A stretch of DNA of 8,164 bases from Trueperaceae bacterium (lineage in GTDB: Bacteria > Deinococcota > Deinococci > Deinococcales > Trueperaceae): contig JAABSI010000112.1 in the NCBI GenBank assembly GCA_011390455.1, positions 1-8,164 on the forward strand, read 5' to 3'. Made by a program: the position numbers and the translations under genes. The stretch's first letter is position 1. Each line of letters begins with the position of its first letter. A model generated the notes under the pieces. It was not told where the DNA came from, made no database searches, and saw only the letters and a list, made by a program, of their open reading frames with translations. Shown piece after piece: positions 1 through 6,948 of this stretch.

Positions 1-1253
1 ATCGCCGCGCCCACGTAGTCCTCGGGCAAGAAGACCGAGAGCGCCACCCAGGGCTCCGAGATCGTCTCGATGCGGTCGGGCGCAGGGAGCTCGCTGGGGT
101 TCTGGACGCGCAGCCGCTTGCCGTCGGTGGTGACGACGTCGTAGACGACGCCGGGGGCGGTGGCGATCAGCGAGAGGTCGAACTCGCGCTCGAGCCGCGC
201 CTGGACGATGTCGGCGTGCAGCAGACCCAGGAAGCCGCAGCGGAAGCCGAAGCCGAGCGCCTCGGAGGTCTCGGGCTCGAAGCTGAAGGCGGCGTCGTTG
301 AGGCGCAGCTTCTCGAGCGCCTCCCGCAGCTTGGGGTAGTCCTCGGTGTCGGTCGGGTACAGGCCGCTGAAGACGACCGGCATCGCCGGCTTGAAGCCCG
401 GGATGGCGGCGCCGGCGGAGCGATCGACCGAGTTCACGGTGTCGCCGATCTGCGTGTCGGCGATCTCCTTGATGCCGGCAGTGAACCAGCCGACCTCGCC
501 GACGCCGAGGCGCTCGCTCACGGTAGGCGCCGGGCTGAAGAAGCCGACCTTGTCGACCTCGAGCAGCTTGCCGGTCGAGGCGATCTTCACCTTGTCGCCC
601 GAGGCGATCGAGCCGTCGAAGACCCGGATGAAGGCGATGACGCCCTGGTAGGCGTCGTACACCGCGTCGAAGATGAGCGCGCGGAGCCCCGCGTCGGGGT
701 CGCCCTGGGGTCCGGGCAGGTGCTCGACGATCCCCTCGAGCACGGCCCGCACGTTCTCGCCGGTCTTCGCGGACGTGGCGACGGCGTGGTCGCCCGGGAT
801 GCCGATCACCTCTTCGAGCTCGGCGATCGCGCCCGGCACGTCGGCGGCCGGCAGGTCGATCTTGTTGATGATCGGGAGCACCTCGAGGCCGTTGTCGGTC
901 GCCAGGTAGGCGTTCTGGATCGTCTGCGCCTCGACCCCTTGAGCGGCGTCGATCACCAACAAGACGCCCTCGCAGGCGCGCAGCGCGCGCGAGACCTCGT
1001 AGTTGAAGTCGACGTGGCCAGGGGTGTCGATCAAGTTGAACAGGTAGGTGTCGCCGGCGTCCGAGGTGTAGTACAGCCGCATGGGCGTGGCCTTGATCGT
1101 GATGCCGCGCTCGCGCTCCAGGTCCAGCGTGTCGAGCATCTGGTCGCGCTTCTCGCGCTCCGAGACGGTCTGGGTATGTTCGAGGATGCGATCCGCCAGC
1201 GTCGACTTGCCGTGGTCGACGTGGGCGATGATCGAGAAGTTCCGGATCTTCAT
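1..1253 (-). CDS. lepA: Elongation factor 4 (LepA), C-terminal part off the window
   Basis: Translational GTPase that acts on the ribosome and can back-translocate it. About 417 N-terminal residues are in the window; the family is about 600 long, so the end of domain IV and the LepA C-terminal domain lie beyond the left edge. All G motifs are visible: AHVDHGKST at residues 10-18 (P-loop), RGITIKA near 49-55 (switch I), DTPGHVDF at 76-83 with the catalytic-type His80, NKID at 130-133 and SAKTG at 161-165. The translated text matches LepA throughout, including [10 protein letters not shown] further on. I chose the ATG at 1253, which gives the usual N-terminus [17 protein letters not shown] second in-frame ATG lies three codons upstream (1260-1262). 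No good Shine-Dalgarno precedes either start, but a TACGAT hexamer ends 7 nt before the chosen ATG, which fits a leaderless start. The gene lies 55 nt downstream of tilS-tadA on the same strand and may be read with it or from its own promoter. Confidence 0.97.
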   Translation of the reverse strand, partial: MKIRNFSIIAHVDHGKSTLADRILEHTQTVSEREKRDQMLDTLDLERERGITIKATPMRLYYTSDAGDTYLFNLIDTPGHVDFNYEVSRALRACEGVLLVIDAAQGVEAQTIQNAYLATDNGLEVLPIINKIDLPAADVPGAIAELEEVIGIPGDHAVATSAKTGENVRAVLEGIVEHLPGPQGDPDAGLRALIFDAVYDAYQGVIAFIRVFDGSIASGDKVKIASTGKLLEVDKVGFFSPAPTVSERLGVGEVGWFTAGIKEIADTQIGDTVNSVDRSAGAAIPGFKPAMPVVFSGLYPTDTEDYPKLREALEKLRLNDAAFSFEPETSEALGFGFRCGFLGLLHADIVQARLEREFDLSLIATAPGVVYDVVTTDGKRLRVQNPSELPAPDRIETISEPWVALSVFLPEDYVGAA

Positions 1254-1260
1254 CCGAACC

Positions 1261-1266
1261 ATCGTA
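1261..1266 (-). promoter_or_regulatory. Possible -10 element for a leaderless lepA transcript
   Basis: On the minus strand TACGAT matches the TANNNT form of a -10 box and ends 7 nt before the lepA ATG at 1253. That is the spacing expected when transcription starts at or next to the start codon. Leaderless mRNAs of this kind are common in Deinococcus. I find no convincing -35 hexamer 16-18 nt upstream, and the hexamer overlaps the alternative in-frame ATG. The call rests on one short match. Confidence 0.3.
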
Positions 1267-1308
1267 CACGTCGGGTCGACCGTTCCGTGGCCGTGGTGGA
1301 CGCGCCGC

Positions 1309-3018
1309 TCAACCTCGGCGGTCGGCGAAGAAGCCCGACAGGAGCGCCTCCGCCTCCCGGGCCCGCACCCCGCCGCGCACCTCGGGCCGCCGCTTCCAGC
1401 TCTCCCCCGACAGCTCGGCGACGCCCCCCAGGGCGCCGTCGCGCCGGTTCTCGGCGCCGTACACGACGCGCGCGACGTGCGCGGCCAGGACGGCGCCGAA
1501 GCACATCGGGCACGGCTCCAGGGTCACGACCAGGGTGGCGCCCGTGAGGCGCCAGTCGCCGACCGCCGCCGCGGCGGCGCGCAGCGCGACCACCTCGGCG
1601 TGGGCGGTCGGGTCGCCGGTGGCGCGCGTCGCGTTGGCCCCCTCCCCCACCACGACGCCGTCCTGCACTACGACCGCCCCCACGGGCAGCTCGCCCGCGG
1701 CCCCTGCGGCGCCCGCCAGCTCCAGCGCCCGCCGCATCCAGCGGTGTTCGTCGTCCTCGAGCAGCCGCGACCCTGCCTCGGTGGCCGTCACGACGCCCTC
1801 GACCCACACGACTTCGGCGTCGCGCGCCAGCACGCGCACCCCGTCGCGCTCCTCCCGGGGCACGCGGGCGTCGACGAGCACGTCGGCGAGCGACCGGTGG
1901 CCGCCGGGGAGCGCGACGACGTCGCCCGGCATGCGCGCCCGCAGGTCCAGCGGGCCACCTCCCAGGACGGACGCCGGGACCCCGTCGGGGAGCTGCTCGG
2001 GGCGCTCCACCCGCTGCGCGGCGGCGGATGCGACCGGCCGCGCCACGGCCACGCGCCCGTACGCGATCCGAAGCGTCGCGCCCTTCCCCACGCTCGACCG
2101 CCACGGGGTCGCGGCGCCCAGGTGCGCCCGTGCGGTCTCGATCCGCAGCTGGTCGACCGGGACCTCCGCGGCCGCCAAGAGCGCCGCCAACGCCTCGCGC
2201 TGCACCGCCACCGGCTGGCGCGCGAGGACCGCCGCCTCGAGCCCCTCCTCGGCGGCCGTGCGCCGAGCCGCGGTCGGGGCGCCGTCGCCGAGCAGGCGAT
2301 CGACGCCGCGGACGCGCCGCACGGCCTCGGCCCGGACGAAGGCCGCCACGTCGCGCTGCACGGTCGCGAGGCGCGCCAAGCGATGGCTCGTTCCGGCGGC
2401 ATGCGTCTCCATGCGCGGCAGCAACGCGTGCCGCACCCACGCCCGTGCGCGCTCGAGGTCCTCGTTCGTCGGGTCCTCGCGCCACGGTTGGCGCCGGCGG
2501 TCGAGCCAGGCGCGCAACTCGTTGCGGCTCACGCCCAGCAGCGGCCGCACGATGCGACCGCGCCGCGCGGGCATGCCGTGCAGGTAGGCGGCGCCGCGCA
2601 GCGCCTGCAAGAGCACGGTCTCCGCCTGGTCGTCGACCGTGTGGGCGAGCGCGATCGCATCGGCCCCCACGCCCCGCGCCAGGCGGTGGAGCGCCTCGCG
2701 GCGGAGGCGCCGGGCGGCGTCCTCGAGGTTCCAGCCGCGGCGGTCGGCGACGGCCGACACGGGCACCCGAGCGCCCGAGTAGCGCACGCCGAGCGTGGCT
2801 GCGAGCCCCTCGACGAAGGCGGCGTCGGCGCTCGAGGTGGGGCGCAGTCCGTGGTCGACGTGCAGGATCGCCACGTCCACGCCGGCCTCGACGAGCAGGC
2901 AGGCGAGCGCGACGCTGTCGCCCCCGCCCGAGACGCCCACGCCCACGCGCGCCGCCTCCGGCGCCAGCGCGCGCAGGCGGTCGAGCACCACCGTCCCCAG
3001 GTCGTTCGCGTCCGGCAT
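1309..3018 (-). CDS. Bifunctional TilS-TadA: tRNA(Ile) lysidine synthetase fused to tRNA adenosine-34 deaminase
   Basis: One uninterrupted frame of 569 residues joins two wobble-base enzymes. The N-terminal part is TilS, which converts C34 of the CAU anticodon of tRNA-Ile2 to lysidine using ATP and lysine. It shows the PP-loop SGGGDS at residues 30-35, HVDHGLRP at 53-60, [10 protein letters not shown] at 125-134, GMPARRG near 148-154 and ATNED-like [15 protein letters not shown] near 183-197. A TilS C-terminal domain follows at about 362-408 (MPGDVV, then [16 protein letters not shown]). After a linker of about 18 residues, TadA starts at about 427 (WMRRALELA). Its zinc-deaminase motifs are HAE at 473-475 (zinc His, proton-shuttle Glu) and PCPMC at 502-506 (Cys503 and Cys506); it runs to the end. 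TadA makes inosine-34 in tRNA-Arg(ACG). The ATG at 3018 places the PP-loop at the normal distance. Upstream lies only GGGG and no clear ribosome site. The usual Asn-His-Arg near the TadA C-terminus reads Lys-Arg-Arg here. TilS and TadA are normally separate proteins. Confidence 0.95.
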   Translation of the reverse strand: MPDANDLGTVVLDRLRALAPEAARVGVGVSGGGDSVALACLLVEAGVDVAILHVDHGLRPTSSADAAFVEGLAATLGVRYSGARVPVSAVADRRGWNLEDAARRLRREALHRLARGVGADAIALAHTVDDQAETVLLQALRGAAYLHGMPARRGRIVRPLLGVSRNELRAWLDRRRQPWREDPTNEDLERARAWVRHALLPRMETHAAGTSHRLARLATVQRDVAAFVRAEAVRRVRGVDRLLGDGAPTAARRTAAEEGLEAAVLARQPVAVQREALAALLAAAEVPVDQLRIETARAHLGAATPWRSSVGKGATLRIAYGRVAVARPVASAAAQRVERPEQLPDGVPASVLGGGPLDLRARMPGDVVALPGGHRSLADVLVDARVPREERDGVRVLARDAEVVWVEGVVTATEAGSRLLEDDEHRWMRRALELAGAAGAAGELPVGAVVVQDGVVVGEGANATRATGDPTAHAEVVALRAAAAAVGDWRLTGATLVVTLEPCPMCFGAVLAAHVARVVYGAENRRDGALGGVAELSGESWKRRPEVRGGVRAREAEALLSGFFADRRG

Positions 3019-3097
3019 CCCCGTAGTGTCCCACGCTTCCCGGAGGGAGAGGCCGTAGCCGCAGGCACGCGGTGCAACCCAAGCGGTAGGCTCGGGC
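3019..3097. promoter_or_regulatory. Divergent intergenic region between tilS-tadA and deoB
   Basis: This 79-bp gap must hold the start signals for both divergent genes. On the plus strand TAGGCT at 3087-3092 fits TANNNT and ends 5 nt before the deoB ATG, so deoB could be leaderless. The GGTAGG at 3085-3090 could instead act as a weak ribosome-binding site. On the minus strand I see only a poor GACACT hexamer 6 nt before the tilS start. No -35 boxes, operator palindrome or riboswitch-like structure stand out. The transcript starts are inferred, not seen. Confidence 0.4.
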
Positions 3098-4279
3098 ATG
3101 CACCGCCGCCGCACCGTCGCGCTCGTCGTGCTCGACTCCGTAGGGGTGGGCGCGCTGCCCGACGCCGATTCGTTCGGCGACGCCGGCGCCCACACCCTCG
3201 ACCACACCCTCGAGGTCGCCCCGGTCGACCTCCCGAACCTGACCGCCCTCGGTTTGGGCATGGTGCCCGGCGTGACCAGCCTGCCCACGCACGACGCACC
3301 CCAGGGGGCCTTCGGCCGGATGCGCGAGCGCTCGCCCGGCAAGGACACGACCACCGGCCACTGGGAGTTCATGGGGATCGAGCTGACCCAGCCGTTCCGC
3401 ACCTTCGAGCGCTTCCCCGAGGCGGTCATGGCCGCCTTCGACGCCGCGACCGGCCGCGGGCATCTCGGCAACCGGCCCGCGTCGGGCACCGCGATCCTCG
3501 ACGAGCTCGGCGCCGAACACGTCGCCACCGGTGCCCCGATCGTGTACACGAGCGCCGACAGCGTCTTCCAGGTCGCCGCCCACGTCGACGTGGTGCCGCT
3601 CGAGACGCTCTACGCCTGGTGCCGGGCCGCGCGCGAGATCCTCGTCGGCGACGTCGCCGTCGCCCGGGTGATCGCGCGCCCGTTCGAGGGCGAACCGGGC
3701 GCCTGGCGGCGGCGCAACGCCGACCGCAAGGACTACGCCGAGGCGCCGCCGAGCCCGACCGTCCTGGACGCGCTCGTCGAGGCCGGTCGCGAGGTCGTGG
3801 GCATCGGCAAGATCCCCGACATCTACGCGCATCGGGGCATCACCCGTGCGGTGCACACGAAGGACGACGACGACGGCGTCACCCAGACGATCGCGGCGCT
3901 CGAGAGCGGCGTCGACGGCCTCGTGTTCACCAACCTGGTCGGCTTCGACGCGCTCTACGGCCACCGCCGCGACCCCCAGGGGTACGCGGCCGCCCTCGCC
4001 GCCTTCGACGCGCGCCTCCCCGAGCTGCGCGCCGCGCTCGGCCCGGAAGACGTGCTGATCCTGGTCAGCGACCACGGCAACGACCCCACGTGGACCGGCA
4101 CCGACCACACCCGCGAGCACGGCCTGCTGCTCGCGACCGGCCCCGGCGTGGTCCCCCGCCCCATCCCCACCAGGGCCGGCTTCGCCGACCTCGGCGCCAC
4201 CGTGGCCGAGCTGCTCCACGTCGAGTGGACCGGCCCGGGCTCGTCGTTCGCGAAGGCCCTCTACACGCGGCCGTACTGA
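3098..4279 (+). CDS. deoB: Phosphopentomutase (DeoB)
   Basis: Alkaline-phosphatase-superfamily metalloenzyme of the cytoplasm that interconverts ribose (or deoxyribose) 1-phosphate and 5-phosphate, linking nucleoside salvage to the pentose pool. Its 393 residues match the usual family length. Residues aligned with the Bacillus cereus enzyme are all present: Asp13 in [13 protein letters not shown]; the phospho-acceptor Thr86 in KDTTTGHWE; Asp284 and His289 in [10 protein letters not shown]; Asp325 and His326 in [11 protein letters not shown]; and His337 in TDHTREH. The cap region includes [24 protein letters not shown] and [20 protein letters not shown], all typical. The residue two before Asp284 is Gly, where I remember Asp or Glu in most homologues. 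The start at 3098 begins [13 protein letters not shown], placing Asp13 as in the family. No other deo or nucleoside phosphorylase gene is in the window. The gene stands alone, divergent from tilS-tadA and convergent with rplQ, and is followed 8 nt after its stop by a long hairpin. Confidence 0.97.
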   Translation: MHRRRTVALVVLDSVGVGALPDADSFGDAGAHTLDHTLEVAPVDLPNLTALGLGMVPGVTSLPTHDAPQGAFGRMRERSPGKDTTTGHWEFMGIELTQPFRTFERFPEAVMAAFDAATGRGHLGNRPASGTAILDELGAEHVATGAPIVYTSADSVFQVAAHVDVVPLETLYAWCRAAREILVGDVAVARVIARPFEGEPGAWRRRNADRKDYAEAPPSPTVLDALVEAGREVVGIGKIPDIYAHRGITRAVHTKDDDDGVTQTIAALESGVDGLVFTNLVGFDALYGHRRDPQGYAAALAAFDARLPELRAALGPEDVLILVSDHGNDPTWTGTDHTREHGLLLATGPGVVPRPIPTRAGFADLGATVAELLHVEWTGPGSSFAKALYTRPY

Positions 4280-4287
4280 CCGGGGGT

Positions 4288-4351
4288 GGCGGTGGCGCGG
4301 TTCGGGGCCTAGAGGCGCTTCGCGCCAACGGCCCCGAACCGCGCCACCGCC
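4288..4351 (+). terminator. Long hairpin behind deoB (probable transcript 3' end)
   Basis: The arms 4288-4309 and 4330-4351 are perfect reverse complements over 22 bp. They enclose a 20-nt apical core at 4310-4329. Inside the core, GGCGC-TTC-GCGCC (4314-4326) can form a 5-bp stem with a three-base loop, leaving a 4-by-3 internal loop (TAGA facing AAC) between the two stems. The hairpin begins 8 nt after the deoB stop, the position of a terminator. No T-tract follows, so it is not a canonical intrinsic terminator. It could be a U-independent terminator or a 3'-end stabiliser. The structure is certain at sequence level; the role is inferred. Confidence 0.8.
4308..4331 (+). repeat. Apical core repeat, copy 1
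   Basis: These 24 nt (TAGAGGCGCTTCGCGCCAAC with CC before and GG after) recur exactly at 4520-4543 on the opposite strand. The copy occupies the tip of the deoB hairpin, while the lower arms of the two hairpins have different sequences. Identity is therefore confined to the apical part, including bases that would be unpaired. I do not recognise the motif from any named repeat family. Confidence 0.9.
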
Positions 4352-4497
4352 CACCGCGCAGCAACGAACCGCCTGCGCCGAACCGCCACGACCGCTTGCC
4401 AACGAGGAGCCACGACGAAGGGCGGCACGCCGAAGCACCGACCGACCGCCGCCCGGAGGTACCCCACCCCCCAGCGACCCCGTTCGCCACCCGCGAA
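4352..4497. other. Non-coding spacer between the two hairpins
   Basis: There are 146 nt between the hairpins. Neither ATG nor CAT occurs, so no ATG-initiated gene starts here on either strand. Hand-counted plus-strand composition is 68 C, 40 G, 32 A and only 6 T. GAGGAG and CGGAGGT look like ribosome sites but no ATG follows either. CGAACCGCC occurs twice (about 4365 and 4379), a weak direct repeat. The C-rich, T-poor plus strand could be an unstructured landing region for Rho on read-through deoB transcripts; this is inference. Confidence 0.6.
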
Positions 4498-4565
4498 GGG
4501 GGCGGCCCCGTGTCGGGGACCGTTGGCGCGAAGCGCCTCTAGGTCCCCAACACGGGGCCGCCCCC
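4498..4565 (-). terminator. Long hairpin behind rplQ (probable end of the alpha operon)
   Basis: The arms 4498-4521 and 4542-4565 pair over 24 positions with one exception, 4514 against 4549. In minus-strand RNA that pair is a U-G wobble, whereas in plus-strand RNA it would be a C-A mismatch, so the structure is better formed in the transcript that comes from rplQ. The 20-nt apical core is identical to that behind deoB when both are read in their own gene's direction. The hairpin starts 20 nt after the rplQ stop. As with its partner, no T-tract follows (next bases on the minus strand are CTTCGCGGG). Confidence 0.8.
4520..4543 (-). repeat. Apical core repeat, copy 2
   Basis: This is the exact reverse complement of 4308-4331. 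Read on the minus strand it is the same CC, TAGAGGCGCTTCGCGCCAAC, GG block at the tip of the rplQ hairpin. Because the two genes converge, the copies are inverted on the chromosome but have the same polarity in their own transcripts. Confidence 0.9.
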
Positions 4566-4585
4566 GCATCGACGTAGCGAACCGG

Positions 4586-4942
4586 TCAGTCGTCGACGAG
4601 TTCGATGTACGCCTCTTGCGTCGCGTCGCCGCGCCGCGTCCCGAGGCGGTAGATCCGGGTGTAGCCCCCGGGGCGCTCCGCGTAGCGCGGCGCGATCTCG
4701 TCCATCAGCTTGCGCTGGATGTCGTTGTCGTGCACGTCGCGGGCGATGAGGCGGCGGGCGTGGAGGTCGCCGCCGCGGGCGGTGGTGATCAGCTTCTCGA
4801 CGAAGGGCTGGAGGTTCTTGGCCTTCGTGAGGGTGGTCTTGATGCGGCCATGGCGGAACAGGGCAGTCGCCTGCGAACGCGCGAGCGCGATGCGGTGGCT
4901 GCTGTTCATGTTCAGCTTGCGGCCGGCGGACAGGTGGCGCAT
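4586..4942 (-). CDS. rplQ: 50S ribosomal protein L17 (bL17)
   Basis: Structural protein of the large ribosomal subunit. The 118 residues are full length for bacterial L17. Family hallmarks are [17 protein letters not shown] at the start, then [17 protein letters not shown], a VEKLITTAR segment, GDLHARRL and the [16 protein letters not shown] block near the end. It is the last gene of the alpha operon, as usual, 3 nt after the rpoA stop. A strong AAGGAG at 4949-4954, inside the end of rpoA, sets the ATG at 4942 and suggests translational coupling. The operon is closed by the hairpin at 4498-4565. Confidence 0.98.
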   Translation of the reverse strand: MRHLSAGRKLNMNSSHRIALARSQATALFRHGRIKTTLTKAKNLQPFVEKLITTARGGDLHARRLIARDVHDNDIQRKLMDEIAPRYAERPGGYTRIYRLGTRRGDATQEAYIELVDD

Positions 4943-4945
4943 CGG

Positions 4946-5908
4946 TTACTCCTTGAGCTTCAGGCCGCTGGCCGCGAGGCGTTCCTTGATCTCCTCGAGG
5001 CTCTTCTCCCCGACGCCGCCGACCTTCTTGAGGTCGCGCTCGCTGAGCGCGAGCAGGGCGTTGACGGAGTCGATGCCCTCCTCTTGCAGCGAGTGCAGCA
5101 CGCGCGAGGAGAGTTGGAGGCTCTCGAGGCTCATCTGGACCGGTTCGGGCGCCGCCGGGGCGGCGTCGGGGGCCTTGGTGGGGATGGTCATGACCGGGAC
5201 CTGGTCGGGCTCGAGCTCGGTCGACTCCATGCTGAAGACGTTCAGCTGGGTGCGCAGGGTCTCGACCGCGTGGTCGAGGGCGGTGCGCGGGTCGATCGAG
5301 CCGTCGGTCCAGACGCGCAGGACCAGCCGGTCGAGGTCGGTCTTCTGGCCGACGCGGGTGTCCTCGACGCGGTACGCCACGCGGCGGACCGGCGTGAACA
5401 GCGCGTCGACGGGGATCGAGTTGATGCGGTCCTTGGTGCCGTGGATGTCGGCGGGGACGTAGCCGACGCCGGGCTCGACGCGCACTTCCATGACCAGCTT
5501 GCCGCCCTCGCCGAGGGTGGCGATCGGCAGGTCGGCGTTGACGACCTCGGCGCCCACGGGCACGTCGAAGTCGGCCGCGGTCACCGCGCCGGGGGTCTCC
5601 TTGCGGAGCGTCAGGGTGACCGGGTCGTCGTCGTGCAGCTTCACGACCAGCTCCTTGAGCTGGAGGATGATCTGCATCACGTCCTCGACGACGCCGGGGA
5701 TGGTCGAGAACTCGTGGAGCACGTCCTCGATGTAGACGCTCGTCACCGCGGTGCCGGGCACCGAGGAGAGCAGCAAGCGCCGGAGCGGGTTGCCGAGCGT
5801 GACGCCGAAGCCGCGCGCCAGCGGCTCCACGACGAACTCGCCGTAGGTGGGCGTGGTCTTGGCTTTGAACTCGGGGATGATCTGCACCGTGGTCTCCGTC
5901 CCGATCAA
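4946..5908 (-). CDS. rpoA: RNA polymerase alpha subunit
   Basis: Alpha subunit of RNA polymerase; the dimer nucleates core assembly and contacts promoter DNA and activators. It has 320 residues in two domains. The N-terminal assembly domain is about 1-228 ([19 protein letters not shown], then [22 protein letters not shown] near 42-63, and [11 protein letters not shown] near 158-168). An Ala/Pro-rich linker spans about 240-258, followed by the C-terminal domain at 259-320. The C-terminal domain keeps SSRVLHSL with Arg269, aligned with the DNA-contacting Arg265 of E. coli, and the helix-hairpin-helix-like [11 protein letters not shown]. The start is TTG at 5906-5908, the base before it plus the rpsD TGA giving a 4-bp overlap, and no good Shine-Dalgarno is seen. 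Start by coupling to rpsD termination is likely. The N-terminal residues before about 20 vary among relatives, so the exact start is less sure than the gene. Confidence 0.97.
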   Translation of the reverse strand: MIGTETTVQIIPEFKAKTTPTYGEFVVEPLARGFGVTLGNPLRRLLLSSVPGTAVTSVYIEDVLHEFSTIPGVVEDVMQIILQLKELVVKLHDDDPVTLTLRKETPGAVTAADFDVPVGAEVVNADLPIATLGEGGKLVMEVRVEPGVGYVPADIHGTKDRINSIPVDALFTPVRRVAYRVEDTRVGQKTDLDRLVLRVWTDGSIDPRTALDHAVETLRTQLNVFSMESTELEPDQVPVMTIPTKAPDAAPAAPEPVQMSLESLQLSSRVLHSLQEEGIDSVNALLALSERDLKKVGGVGEKSLEEIKERLAASGLKLKE

Positions 5909-6522
5909 CGCGAGTAGTACTCGATGACCTGGAGTTCGTTGACCGGCACGACGATGTCTTCGCGCGAGGGCCGGCTCTTGAAGGTCCCCCTCATGGCTTC
6001 GGCATCGAACTCGAGCCAGGGGAGCGTCTTGCCGCGCTTGCGCGCTTCGAGGTTCTCGCGGATGAAGGGGTTCTTCTTCGCCTTGGCGTGGACCTCGAGG
6101 ACGTCGCCGGGTTCGACCCGGTACGACGGCACGTCGACGCGCTTGCCGTTGACGACGATGTGCCCGTGGGCGACGAACTGCCGCGCCTGGCGGCGGGTGC
6201 TCGCGATGCCCATGCGGTACACGACGTTGTCGAGGCGCGATTCGAGCAGCTGCAGGAACACCTGGCCGGTGGCGCCGGTCTTCTGGGACGCCTCGGCGAA
6301 GAGGTTCCGGAACTGCTTCTCGCTCATGTTGTAGTAGAACCGCAGCTTCTGCTTCTCGCGCAGGCGGACGGCGTAGTCCGACGGCTTGCGGCGACGGCGC
6401 TGGCCATGCTGCCCCGGAGGGTACGGGTGCCGTTCCATGTACTTCTGGACCTTCGGCGACTCGACCAGGTTCACGCCTTCGCGCCGGCTGATCTTGACGA
6501 TCGGACCTCGGTATCGACCCAT
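5905..6522 (-). CDS. rpsD: 30S ribosomal protein S4 (uS4)
   Basis: Primary 16S rRNA-binding protein of the small subunit body. Its 205 residues are complete. [19 protein letters not shown] opens the protein, [27 protein letters not shown] lies near 35-61, and the S4 RNA-binding domain runs from about 94 to 155 ([35 protein letters not shown]). It ends EYYSR, as in Deinococcus and Thermus. The protein has no cysteine at all, so it is the zinc-free type, unlike Thermus S4 with its four-cysteine site. AAGGAG at 6528-6533, 5 nt before the ATG, fixes the start. The stop overlaps the rpoA TTG. Its position between rpsK and rpoA is the standard alpha-operon order. I see no S4 autoregulatory leader in this window. 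Confidence 0.98.
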   Translation of the reverse strand: MGRYRGPIVKISRREGVNLVESPKVQKYMERHPYPPGQHGQRRRRKPSDYAVRLREKQKLRFYYNMSEKQFRNLFAEASQKTGATGQVFLQLLESRLDNVVYRMGIASTRRQARQFVAHGHIVVNGKRVDVPSYRVEPGDVLEVHAKAKKNPFIRENLEARKRGKTLPWLEFDAEAMRGTFKSRPSREDIVVPVNELQVIEYYSR

Positions 6523-6541
6523 GGTTTCTCCTTCCGTCCGA

Positions 6542-6931
6542 TCAGCGCAGCTTGCGCTTGCGTGGGCGGCAGCCGTTGTGGGGGCTGGGGGTGTCGTCGA
6601 TGATCGTGCGCACGTTCACGCCCGTGGCCTGGATCGACCGGATCGCTTGCTCACGGCCGGAGCCGGTGCCGCGGATCACGATGTCGAGCTGGCTGAGGCC
6701 CATGTTCTGGGCCTTGCGGGTGGCGTCGGCGGCGGCCAGCTGGGCGGCGTACGGGGTGCCCTTCTTGGAGCCCTTGTAGCCGATGCTGCCCGACGAGGAC
6801 CAGGCGACGGTGTTGCCGTCCATGTCCGTGATCGTGACGATCGTGTTGTTGTAGCTCGCGTGGATGAAGGCCTTGCCTTCGGCGAGCGAGCGCTTGACGC
6901 GCTTCTTGGTGGTCTTGGTGGGTTTGGCCAT
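6542..6931 (-). CDS. rpsK: 30S ribosomal protein S11 (uS11)
   Basis: Small-subunit platform protein near the E site. The 129 residues are full length. The N-terminus is basic ([20 protein letters not shown]), followed by [57 protein letters not shown] and the C-terminal [13 protein letters not shown] that contacts rRNA. It lies between rpsM (17 nt away) and rpsD (19 nt away). The start ATG at 6931 has only an imperfect AAGGGG about 13 nt upstream, just at the rpsM stop, but the N-terminus fits the family. Confidence 0.98.
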   Translation of the reverse strand: MAKPTKTTKKRVKRSLAEGKAFIHASYNNTIVTITDMDGNTVAWSSSGSIGYKGSKKGTPYAAQLAAADATRKAQNMGLSQLDIVIRGTGSGREQAIRSIQATGVNVRTIIDDTPSPHNGCRPRKRKLR

Positions 6932-6948
6932 GTCTGCTCAGGGTCCCC

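Noticed and set aside
216..1547. A 443-codon plus-strand frame antisense to lepA
   Set aside because: It has no recognisable domain, overlaps a fully conserved LepA sequence, and its end is Arg/Pro-rich filler. Similar antisense frames lie over rpoA (4523-5917).
1081..4542. Very long open frames on both strands (over 1000 codons) across lepA, tilS-tadA and deoB
   Set aside because: They are Arg/Ala/Gly/Pro-rich low-complexity translations antisense or out of frame to recognised genes. This is the expected by-product of strong GC bias, which removes stop codons.
4308..4543. A MITE-like element with 24-bp terminal inverted repeats flanking 188 bp
   Set aside because: Each repeat lies at the tip of its own longer hairpin, whose arms extend beyond it on both sides. 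I see no target-site duplication (GGGG against TCCC outside), and the position right behind two stop codons fits gene-end signals better. A transposon remnant is not strictly excluded.
4309..4569. A minus-strand 86-codon frame through both hairpins
   Set aside because: It is built from the inverted repeats themselves (the core reads LEALRANG by chance in this frame) and has no ribosome site or family resemblance.
5911..5923. A small palindrome just upstream of the rpoA start
   Set aside because: It is simply the codons for the conserved EYYSR end of S4; the stem would be only 4 bp.
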